Assembly: GCA_964443385.1 (NCBI GenBank)
Contig: CAYUCO010000073.1
Coordinates: 1 to 11,430 of the forward strand
DNA: 11,430 bases
Direction of reading: 5' to 3'
Source: VFHP01 sp964443385
Lineage (GTDB): Bacteria; Chloroflexota; Dehalococcoidia; Lucifugimonadales; UBA2985
Shown in pieces: positions 1 through 6,153 of the stretch. Every line of letters begins with the position of its first letter. The first letter of the stretch is position 1. The notes beneath the pieces were generated by a model. It made no database searches, was not told where the DNA came from, and saw nothing but the letters and a program-made list of their open reading frames with translations. Position numbers and translations under genes: made by a program.

Positions 1-65
1 TGAACACTCTCTTAGTCAGTGAGTCGCGGGAAGCTTAGTAGTTGAATATCTGTTTTAGAGACTTC

Positions 66-1001
66 TTATTTGCGCTCTATGGCTGATTTGACTGCTTTAA
101 CTATACTGTCAGGGGTCAATCCGTATTTTTCCAGAAGCAACTTTGGATCTCCAGATTCCGCATATCCCGTGAGAGAAACAGCCTCTACTGGAACCGGATG
201 ATTTTCTCCTATTACTTGTGAAACTATACTATTCAATCCTCCATGATGGAGATGTTCTTCAGCAGTGATTATTGCCCCTGTATTTTTTGCAGCTGTGATT
301 ATTGTTTCTTTGTCTACGGGTTGAAGTGTGGCCATATTTATTACACTACAATTTATTCCTTCAGTAGAGAGTTTGTCAGCTGCAATTAATGCCGCATCTA
401 CCATTATCCCACAGGCTATAATTGTGGCTTGTTGGCCACTTCTCATAATTTCAGCCTTTCCTATCTCGAAACTATAATTTTCATCGTGGATAATTGGAGT
501 GGCTGCCCGGGATAGTCTTATGTAGAATGGGCCTTTGGTATTTGCGGCTGCTACCACTGCTTTAACCGTCTCAGGTCCATCTGCAGGCACTATAACAGTG
601 AAGTTGGGAAGGGCGCACATTAAAGACAAGTCTTCAATGCTCTGTGCTGACATTCCGTCGTCTCCTGTCATAATTCCCGCGTGGGTAACTACTATTTTTA
701 CATTTAAATTGGGCTGTGAGATGCCTAGTCGTATTTGGTCGTATGGTCTTCCACTCCCGAATACGGCAAACGTGCTAGCGAACACCGTTTTACCGGAGTT
801 CGCTAGACCAGCAGAAACGCTCATCATGTTTTGTTCCGCAGGACCCATGTCGAAAAAACGATCTGGGAATTCTTGGGCGAACAAGTGAATAAACGTAGAT
901 TTGTTTAAATCACCACCCACTACGACTATATCCTTGTTTTCGTTACCAAGTTTCAGTAATGTGTGTCCGTAAACTTCTCTAGTAGCTGATGTAGTAGTCA
1001 T
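66..1001 (-). CDS. Transketolase, C-terminal subunit
   Basis: A 311-residue protein carrying the pyrimidine-binding and C-terminal domains of a split transketolase. With its partner it would transfer two-carbon ketol units between sugar phosphates in the cytoplasmic non-oxidative pentose phosphate pathway, using thiamine diphosphate. Visible signatures are GPAEQNMM at residues 53-60, where Glu56 matches the conserved Glu that activates the cofactor; GRPYDQIRLGI at about 84-94; THAGIMTGDDG at about 106-116; and EEHLHHGGLNS near the C-terminus, as in transketolase/DXS C-terminal domains. The ATG lies 12 nt after the N-terminal subunit gene, and its ribosome binding site AGGTGA overlaps that gene's stop codon, so the two are probably translationally coupled. 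The length is normal for this subunit. A related two-subunit ketolase with another sugar substrate cannot be excluded. Confidence 0.93.
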   Translation of the reverse strand: MTTTSATREVYGHTLLKLGNENKDIVVVGGDLNKSTFIHLFAQEFPDRFFDMGPAEQNMMSVSAGLANSGKTVFASTFAVFGSGRPYDQIRLGISQPNLNVKIVVTHAGIMTGDDGMSAQSIEDLSLMCALPNFTVIVPADGPETVKAVVAAANTKGPFYIRLSRAATPIIHDENYSFEIGKAEIMRSGQQATIIACGIMVDAALIAADKLSTEGINCSVINMATLQPVDKETIITAAKNTGAIITAEEHLHHGGLNSIVSQVIGENHPVPVEAVSLTGYAESGDPKLLLEKYGLTPDSIVKAVKSAIERK

Positions 1002-1013
1002 ATTTTCTATTTA

Positions 1014-1838
1014 TCACCTAGACAGTTCGTCTAGGGCCCTTACCAATTCTTCCTCGTTCGGGGATTTACCATGAAACCCGGGGTTATTTTCCATGAAGCT
1101 AACACCTTTACCCTTGACTGTGGCGGCTATTATAGCCGTAGGTTTATCTTTTGCTGATCTTGCTTTTTTAAAAGCACCGATTACATACTCAAAATTATGA
1201 AAATCTATTTCTATTGTGTTCCAGCCGAAAGAGCGCCATTTATCCGTCAAAGGTTCTAGGTTCATTACCTCGTTAGTGAACCGGTCATTTTGTATTCCAT
1301 TACGATCTACTATTGCGACCAAATTGTCTAGTTTATAGTGAGCGGCAGCCATGGCTGCCTCCCATATTTGCCCCTCATCACACTCGCCGTCACCCAGTAG
1401 TACATAAGTTCTGGACTTTTTTGAATCGAGTCTAGCAGCAAGAGCCGATCCAACTCCAAAAGATAGCCCTTGACCCAACGAACCCCCAGACATTTCCACC
1501 CCGGGAGTCATTATATGGGCATGGCCCTGTAGAATGCTTCCAATTTTTCTGAAAGTCCAGAGTTCTTCTCTTGCGAAGTAACCACATTTAGCCAGCACAA
1601 CGTATAGCACTGGACAGGCATGGGCTTTGCTTAATATGAACTTGTCTCTATCTGGGTTGGTGGGGTTTGCAGGATCGTGTTGCATCTCTTTCCAATAAAG
1701 GCTAGTCAATATCTCCACAGCTGAGAGAGAGCCTCCAGGGTGTCCACTGCCAGCCTCAAATATAGTATTAAGTATGTCCTGTCTTAATTCTTTTGACAGA
1801 CTTTCTAGTTCATCTATTGAAAGTTCATTTGTGATCAA
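1014..1838 (-). CDS. Transketolase, N-terminal subunit
   Basis: A 274-residue thiamine-diphosphate-binding half of a split transketolase, and the partner of the gene just downstream. Motifs in order are GSGHPGGSLSA at residues 30-40, SKAHACPVLY at 70-79, MSGGSLGQGLS at 116-126, and the cofactor/Mg motif GDGECDEGQ at 149-157 ending in DRNGIQ at 178-183. The gene starts with TTG: the in-frame TAA only three codons upstream excludes any earlier start, the nearby ATG is out of frame, and a GGAAAGG ribosome binding site sits about 9 nt before the TTG. A clear promoter lies directly upstream, so the pair can be expressed independently of the peptidase gene behind it. N-then-C order of separate genes is common in Chloroflexota, archaea and many Firmicutes. 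Confidence 0.93.
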   Translation of the reverse strand: MITNELSIDELESLSKELRQDILNTIFEAGSGHPGGSLSAVEILTSLYWKEMQHDPANPTNPDRDKFILSKAHACPVLYVVLAKCGYFAREELWTFRKIGSILQGHAHIMTPGVEMSGGSLGQGLSFGVGSALAARLDSKKSRTYVLLGDGECDEGQIWEAAMAAAHYKLDNLVAIVDRNGIQNDRFTNEVMNLEPLTDKWRSFGWNTIEIDFHNFEYVIGAFKKARSAKDKPTAIIAATVKGKGVSFMENNPGFHGKSPNEEELVRALDELSR

Positions 1839-1872
1839 AGAAATTTACCTTTCCTGAAAAATGCACGACAAA

Positions 1873-1902
1873 ATTATAGCAGTCATCTTTACACTCTGTC
1901 CA
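1873..1902 (-). promoter_or_regulatory. Vegetative promoter of the transketolase pair
   Basis: Read on the minus strand there is a -35 box TGGACA (1902-1897), an 18-nt spacer and a perfect -10 box TATAAT (1878-1873) preceded by TGC, giving an extended -10. Transcription would begin about 1866, leaving a leader of roughly 28 nt before the TTG start codon at 1838. This is the best promoter match in the window by eye. Confidence 0.7.
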
Positions 1903-1945
1903 CATGAAAACCTAATAAATAACAGTATCAGGGAGAAAAAGCAGG

Positions 1946-3205
1946 TCAAGATATTTCAAAGGCTTGAACAATCATTTTATAAGTTTCTGCATTGCTGCCA
2001 ACTACTAGGAGTACTTGGTTGGTTGAGCGTAACATTTCGAAACGTATATTAACGTCTGAGGATAATTTAATCTTTTCCAGAGCATTAAGAAATTCGTGTG
2101 TATCTTTAGGACTTTCCCACCTCAATAAAGATATAAGTAAAGTATTGCCATTAGGGCCGGACAGTAATTGATATTTGTCTCCCTCCCATCCATCAGAAGA
2201 AGTGGCTGCTGTAGATTTGTTCGTTGCAATCTCTAGGTAAGCTTTTAAAAAGAATTCTCCTAAGACTTCTTCATGGAGTATGTTCCACTCTTTACCCAGA
2301 ACAATCTCGACGTCTGGCAATTCTATTTCAGGGGCAGTTTCTTGGGCAAAGTATTTGTTGGGATGAATTACTTGCTCCGTAGTGACTGGAGGTTGATTAT
2401 AGGATTCGTTTAGTTGGGATAAACTGCCTTCGGATAATATATGTGTTACTAACGAAAATCCCTCGCCGTACGGAAACAGCATGATCTTCTCTAGGATTAC
2501 TGGCATATCGTAGTCAGAGGGGTTCGTGTCAGTATGTTGTAACAGTTTTTGTTTGTCTTTTTTCTCTAGATACCTGTCCAGATATTTTAACTCTACGTAG
2601 GTGGCGTCTCCTTCTATGAGAGCCAATAAACCGGACTCATTTTCTGTTCTGCCTTCGACATTCTTTGTCAAGGTAATTATGTCGAAATGTTGTTGCTGTA
2701 GTGCGTGAACGTATTCGTGGGCCAACGTTAATTCAATTGAAGGAGTAATAGTGTTAGATTCTGATATCAAATAGATTTCCCTTGTCTCGGTATCATAATA
2801 TCCCATGATATTTTGAAGGTACATTGAGTTAAGTAATTCCAACAAATTTACATCAGACCCTATAAGTTTGAGCGTTTTAAATAATATTTCCTGTTTGTGT
2901 GTGTCTTCCTTATTGTTTACAGCCAATAATTCGTCAGTTAGTTTTTGTTCCAGACCCCGTTTATTCAAAAAATTTACTTTTATATCTTCAGTTCTTTTTA
3001 GTCCCCTAATTTCCTCCACATTGTTCAAGATATTTTCAAATTGGGCTTCTAGTGTCTTTTCGTCTTTTGCGTTTTCTTCGGTTGTTGATAAGCATGACTC
3101 AGAGATCAATGATAATATTAGTACTAAGGAAACAAGTATTATCGCAGGTAGATTCTGGATCTTTGATTTGTGTGCGGACATTTTTATTCCATATTGTTTT
3201 AGCAT
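1946..3205 (-). CDS. Secreted putative zinc metallopeptidase, probable lipoprotein
   Basis: A 419-residue protein not assigned to a named enzyme. The N-terminus has Lys residues, then a hydrophobic stretch (about 20-35) ending ISESC, a non-canonical lipobox with Cys38, so it is probably exported and perhaps lipid-anchored. HEYVH at 163-167 is a HExxH zinc motif (Glu164 catalytic), followed by IEGDATYVE at 197-205, where Glu198 could be the third zinc ligand. The middle part PPVTTEQVIHPNKYF (272-286) and the later DGWEGDKYQLL (338-348) are the kind of blocks seen in uncharacterised actinobacterial and chloroflexotal HExxH proteins. The ATG at 3205 is favoured by TTGGAG 8 nt upstream; the Met at residue 9 has a weaker site. 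It is divergent from the DUF151 gene and 107 bp from the transketolase pair. The substrate is unknown. Confidence 0.75.
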   Translation of the reverse strand: MLKQYGIKMSAHKSKIQNLPAIILVSLVLILSLISESCLSTTEENAKDEKTLEAQFENILNNVEEIRGLKRTEDIKVNFLNKRGLEQKLTDELLAVNNKEDTHKQEILFKTLKLIGSDVNLLELLNSMYLQNIMGYYDTETREIYLISESNTITPSIELTLAHEYVHALQQQHFDIITLTKNVEGRTENESGLLALIEGDATYVELKYLDRYLEKKDKQKLLQHTDTNPSDYDMPVILEKIMLFPYGEGFSLVTHILSEGSLSQLNESYNQPPVTTEQVIHPNKYFAQETAPEIELPDVEIVLGKEWNILHEEVLGEFFLKAYLEIATNKSTAATSSDGWEGDKYQLLSGPNGNTLLISLLRWESPKDTHEFLNALEKIKLSSDVNIRFEMLRSTNQVLLVVGSNAETYKMIVQAFEIS

Positions 3206-3262
3206 ATTGATGTCTCCAACATTCTCTTATGGAATGACCTTAGAAATCTTAATTCATTTAAG

Positions 3263-3292
3263 TTGACATGCCTAGCTTTATGGATTTAGAAT
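3263..3292 (+). promoter_or_regulatory. Promoter for the bifunctional nuclease-domain gene
   Basis: A consensus -35 TTGACA (3263-3268), an 18-nt spacer and TAGAAT (3287-3292) as -10 lie in the divergent gap between the peptidase gene and the DUF151 gene. Transcription would start near 3299, about 26 nt before the ATG at 3325. I could not find an equally good promoter for the leftward peptidase gene in the same gap. Confidence 0.65.
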
Positions 3293-3324
3293 TCAGTCAA
3301 TAATAGATCTATGGGGTTTCTTAT

Positions 3325-3864
3325 ATGCAAGAAGTAGTAATTGATAGCATCAGGGTCAGCCTGATGAATTACCAAAGAGTTGTTATCCTGAAGGAGAAAT
3401 CTATAGATATGTATCTTCCTATTTGGATAGGCCCATCAGAAGCAGACTCCATCGCTGTTAAACTGCAGGATGTTGATGTCCCTAGACCTTTGACGCATGA
3501 TTTGTTGAATTTGACAATAACGAAAATGGGCGGAGAAGTGTCTCACATTGTAGTCTCTGATCTGTCAAACGACACGTTTTATGCGAAAATTGTTATAAGG
3601 CTTGAAGAGAAAGAAGTAGAGATAGATTCTAGGCCTAGTGACGCAATTGCGCTAGCTGTTAGGGTGGGGGTGGCTATATACGTGGAAGATGAGGTAATGA
3701 GCAAGGCGGGAGTCTCTTTAGATGCTGAAACGGGGGAACCTGTGGTCAGGGGTGAACGAGGAGAAAGAGCTGTGCAAAACATGAGTGAGGACGAACTTCA
3801 ACGCTTGTCAGCTTTTCAAGATTTTATAGGCGAACTTGACCTTGAGGATTTTGATAGAAAATAG
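3325..3864 (+). CDS. Bifunctional nuclease (BFN/DUF151) domain protein
   Basis: A 179-residue cytoplasmic protein dominated by one BFN domain. The family hallmarks are LPIWIGPSEADSIA at residues 31-44, RPLTHDLL at 54-61 and SRPSDAIALAVR at 102-113. Family members are small proteins found widely in bacteria; plant homologues have been reported to have DNase and RNase activity, while the role of bacterial ones is mostly unsettled. After the domain comes an acidic tail (about 135-179) with SEDELQRLSAFQDFIGELDLEDF, which resembles the C-terminus usual in actinobacterial and chloroflexotal members. The start codon has a GGGG stretch about 9 nt upstream and its own TTGACA promoter. There is no obvious strong terminator after it, so some read-through into the lyase gene is possible. 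Confidence 0.9.
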   Translation: MQEVVIDSIRVSLMNYQRVVILKEKSIDMYLPIWIGPSEADSIAVKLQDVDVPRPLTHDLLNLTITKMGGEVSHIVVSDLSNDTFYAKIVIRLEEKEVEIDSRPSDAIALAVRVGVAIYVEDEVMSKAGVSLDAETGEPVVRGERGERAVQNMSEDELQRLSAFQDFIGELDLEDFDRK

Positions 3865-4004
3865 ATTCACCTTCACTCTTTCTTAGTGAATTAGATTGCA
3901 ATAACTGTGTCCTTTAACGTAACGGCCAAGTTATTATTGTGCCGGTCGGATCGTTCTTAACAATCCACATTGACTTCACCAATTATCATGAAGGAGAATT
4001 TTAT

Positions 4005-4880
4005 ATGAATATTATGAGAAGCCTCATGTTCGTTCCAGGTAATAGAAGAGATATGTTGGAAAAATCGCTCTCTTTCCGTGCTGATATTATAGTCCCAGAT
4101 ATGCAGGACTCGGTTCCTCTTTCGGAAAAGCAAAGTGCTAGAGATGTGATACATGACATGCTCCCAGTGTTGGCGGAGGCGCAGAAAAAGATTGTAGTGC
4201 GAGTAAATGCTAGGTCTACAGGTTTACTAGAGGACGATATTAAAGCGGCAGTTAGCCCTCATACATTTGGTTTGAATATAGTGAATATTGATACACCTGA
4301 AGACGTAGTTATCACTGAGCGATTAGTTGCCGAACAAGAAAGAATGCAGGGATTAGATCATGGTTCTATAAAATTCATCATATACTTGGAGTCTGCTTTG
4401 GGAGTCACCAATGCCTACATAAATTGCATGTCGTCAGATAGAATCATAGGCGCAGCTTTTGGAGCTGAAGATTTTACTGTAGATATGGGAGTCAATCGCA
4501 CTGATGAAGGCAAAGAAATACTGGTTCCTAGATCAATGGTTGCTATAGCTGCTACTGCTGCCGGGGTTGTGCCAATTGATGTCGTTTACGCGAATTTCAG
4601 GGACATAGATGGTTTAGAAAAAGATGTTATAGCAGGAAAGAATATGGGATACAAAGGCAAATTCGCTATCCATCCCGGGCAATTAGATTCAATTAACGTA
4701 CTGCTAAGTCCAAATGAGGAGGAAATTGAATACGCTCGCCGCGTTGTTGATGTATTTGAGGAGTCTCTGTCTGAGGGTAGAGGAGCGACTTCTTTGGATG
4801 GCAAGATGATAGATTATCCCGTGGTCAAACGGGCACAAAATGTTTTGGATATAGCTAAAGGTATTGAACAAACCTTCTAA
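4005..4880 (+). CDS. CitE-like HpcH/HpaI family CoA-ester lyase or aldolase
   Basis: A 291-residue TIM-barrel lyase of the CitE (citrate lyase beta / malyl- and citramalyl-CoA lyase) group. Visible are RSLMFVPGNRRDML at residues 5-18, VVRVNA with Arg66, YLESALG with Glu129, and FGAEDFTVDMG with Asp156; Glu129 and Asp156 match the usual Mg ligands. KFAIHPGQLDSIN in the C-terminal third is also typical. The start chosen is the ATG at 4005 with AAGGAG 8 nt upstream; an in-frame GTG 22 codons earlier lacks a good ribosome binding site and family support. One oddity is that the usual D-L-E-D motif reads D-M-Q-D (Gln34). No citrate lyase alpha or gamma gene is nearby, so a stand-alone CoA-ester lyase is more likely than citrate lyase. 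The exact substrate is not readable from the sequence. Confidence 0.88.
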   Translation: MNIMRSLMFVPGNRRDMLEKSLSFRADIIVPDMQDSVPLSEKQSARDVIHDMLPVLAEAQKKIVVRVNARSTGLLEDDIKAAVSPHTFGLNIVNIDTPEDVVITERLVAEQERMQGLDHGSIKFIIYLESALGVTNAYINCMSSDRIIGAAFGAEDFTVDMGVNRTDEGKEILVPRSMVAIAATAAGVVPIDVVYANFRDIDGLEKDVIAGKNMGYKGKFAIHPGQLDSINVLLSPNEEEIEYARRVVDVFEESLSEGRGATSLDGKMIDYPVVKRAQNVLDIAKGIEQTF

Positions 4881-4931
4881 ACCATTTGGTGGAGTTACAG
4901 TAGATGAGTAATTGTAATCTGAGGACAATTC

Positions 4932-5300
4932 ATGGATGATTCAATAAAATTAAGTAATATCAAACTCTACGGATATCATGGAGTTAATGATTTTGAGCGA
5001 GAGAACGGACAATTTTTCTTAATAAACCTTCGGCTTTTCTTAGACTTAAAGAAAGCTGGTTTATCAGACTCTTTAAAGGATACCGTTGATTATTCAAGGG
5101 TATATGAGTGTATCAAAGATATAATCGAAGGTCGTAGTATCAAATTGTTGGAAAAATTAGCTGATGTGGTAGTAGATGCAATTTTTGAAACCTTTCCGCA
5201 GGTGATTGGATTAAATGTAGAAATAGAAAAACCCAACCCTCCGATAAAAGGATCCCGTATAGATGGAGTAAGTGTAAGGATCAATAGGAGCAAGGCATAG
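4932..5300 (+). CDS. folB: Dihydroneopterin aldolase
   Basis: A 122-residue protein, normal for FolB, which converts 7,8-dihydroneopterin to 6-hydroxymethyl-dihydropterin and glycolaldehyde in folate synthesis. The signature YGYHGVNDFERENGQ spans residues 13-27 with Glu22, VDYSRVY at 52-58 has Tyr54, LLEKLAD at 72-78 has Glu74, and EKPNPPIKG at 99-107 has Lys100; Glu22, Tyr54, Glu74 and Lys100 correspond to conserved active-site positions. The ATG has GAGG 7 nt upstream. The gene lies 51 bp after the lyase gene with no visible terminator between, so the two are probably cotranscribed, although their pathways are unrelated. No folK or folP is present in the window. Epimerase activity, shared by some FolB proteins, cannot be judged. 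Confidence 0.93.
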   Translation: MDDSIKLSNIKLYGYHGVNDFERENGQFFLINLRLFLDLKKAGLSDSLKDTVDYSRVYECIKDIIEGRSIKLLEKLADVVVDAIFETFPQVIGLNVEIEKPNPPIKGSRIDGVSVRINRSKA

Positions 5301-5591
5301 ATGATTTCTTCGCAAATAAGTTTTAAGTACTACCATAAAGTGTGATTTGTTCCGAAAAATGGAGTAACCTTATGAAATACAGAAATCAAAAAATATGGAT
5401 TTAAAGTCTTGACAGTGTTGCCTTGGACACATGTTATCCTTAGTGCTAGCTGTTCTATGATAAGTGAGGATGTGTAGGTTTTGTTTTCGATCAAAAATCT
5501 CATTCTTAAATTACAGGGCGATTTTTTCGAGGACGGGTTACACGTTTGTTTGACAAGTTAATTTTTGAACCAAAGAAGGTGGATAAGTATT
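5301..5591 (+). other. Intergenic region with the rplI promoter and a long leader
   Basis: About 290 nt between folB and rplI hold no convincing gene. The left part is AT-rich and includes a 10-codon reading frame at 5372-5404 with a GGAG site 7 nt before its ATG, which I do not call as a gene. The promoter is at 5409-5437, leaving a leader of about 145 nt before the L9 start. I see only short, weak hairpins in the leader and no recognisable riboswitch. There is no clear terminator after folB. Confidence 0.6.
5409..5437 (+). promoter_or_regulatory. Promoter of the rplI-dnaB operon
   Basis: A perfect -35 TTGACA (5409-5414), a 17-nt spacer and TGTTAT (5432-5437) as -10. Transcription would begin near 5444, giving a leader of about 147 nt. 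TATCCT three bases downstream is an alternative -10 with a 20-nt spacer, which is less likely. Confidence 0.55.
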
Positions 5592-6134
5592 ATGAGAGTT
5601 ATATTTCTGGATGATGTGCTGAATGTTGCTAGAGCAGGAGACGTCAAAGATGTAAAAAATGGCTACGCGAGAAACTTCTTATTGCCCAAAGGAATCGCAG
5701 TGGCCGCAACTTCTGAAGAAATGAAGCGAATAGAGACCATAAGGAGAGTTGGACTTGAACGGCAGTCTAAGCTTAAGGATGGGGCACAGGCTCTAGTTGA
5801 AAGACTTGAATCTTCCAAATTCACTATAAAAGTTAGATCAGGGCCAAATGGTAGGCTTTATGGAGCCGTGACCAATGTGATGATTGCGGAAGAAGTGTCT
5901 AGATCTATGGAAGTGGATGTTGATCGGAGGGATGTGATACTGGCAGAACCCATACATGAAATAGGTTCTTTTGAAGCTAAAGTTAGGGTTCATCCTGAGA
6001 TATCTGCGAACATTAGCTTATCCGTTGAAGATATAGATTCTACTGGCCACCAAATAGAATCTTCTATCCAAGATTCTATTCAAGATTCCTTAGAAGACTC
6101 AGATGCAGATATGGATACGGAAGAACAAGGATAG
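5592..6134 (+). CDS. rplI: 50S ribosomal protein L9 with acidic C-terminal extension
   Basis: A 180-residue large-subunit protein that binds 23S rRNA near the L1 stalk. The N-terminal domain MRVIFLDDVLNVARAGD followed by VKNGYARNFLLPKG (about 21-34) is diagnostic, a helical linker follows, and the C-terminal domain covers roughly 75-145 (KFTIKVRSGPNGRLYGAVT). The start is the ATG at 5592 with AAGGTGG about 9 nt upstream; an in-frame TTG nine codons earlier adds residues foreign to L9. L9 is normally about 150 residues, so the last 35 (146-180) are extra: an acidic tail with tandem S-x-x-D units encoded by a 12-nt repeat. The usual neighbours rpsF, ssb and rpsR are absent immediately upstream; dnaB follows after 19 nt, a common pairing. 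Confidence 0.95.
   Translation: MRVIFLDDVLNVARAGDVKDVKNGYARNFLLPKGIAVAATSEEMKRIETIRRVGLERQSKLKDGAQALVERLESSKFTIKVRSGPNGRLYGAVTNVMIAEEVSRSMEVDVDRRDVILAEPIHEIGSFEAKVRVHPEISANISLSVEDIDSTGHQIESSIQDSIQDSLEDSDADMDTEEQG
6063..6110 (+). repeat. 12-nt tandem repeat in the 3' end of rplI
   Basis: Four in-frame 12-nt units at 6063-6074, 6075-6086, 6087-6098 and 6099-6110. The first two are TCTATCCAAGAT and TCTATTCAAGAT (11 of 12 identical); the third and fourth have diverged. They encode SIQD, SIQD, SLED and SDAD, so the Ser and terminal Asp are kept. Confidence 0.75.
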
Positions 6135-6153
6135 CAATAAGGATTGAACTATT

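Noticed and set aside
1..65. A gene fragment at the left edge
   Set aside because: All frames are short or stopped, no motif is visible, and no terminator hairpin after the transketolase gene is convincing.
535..888. Plus-strand 117-residue reading frame opposite the transketolase C-terminal gene
   Set aside because: The minus-strand protein matches transketolase throughout this stretch; the plus frame has no ribosome binding site and no recognisable motif.
1861..2052. Plus-strand 63-residue reading frame between the transketolase pair and the peptidase gene
   Set aside because: It has no ribosome binding site, covers the minus-strand promoter and runs into the 3' end of the peptidase gene; the protein has no recognisable character.
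3872..3890. TTCAC/GTGAA hairpin after the DUF151 gene as a terminator
   Set aside because: Only five pairs, AT-rich, a nine-base loop and no T-run.
3939..4004. GTG at 3939 as the start of the CitE-like gene
   Set aside because: The extra 22 residues do not resemble the family N-terminus, while the ATG at 4005 has AAGGAG at ideal spacing and is followed closely by RSLMFVPG.
5565..5591. TTG at 5565 as the start of rplI
   Set aside because: L9 begins at MRVIFLDDV (5592) with a good ribosome binding site; the extra nine residues are encoded over that site.
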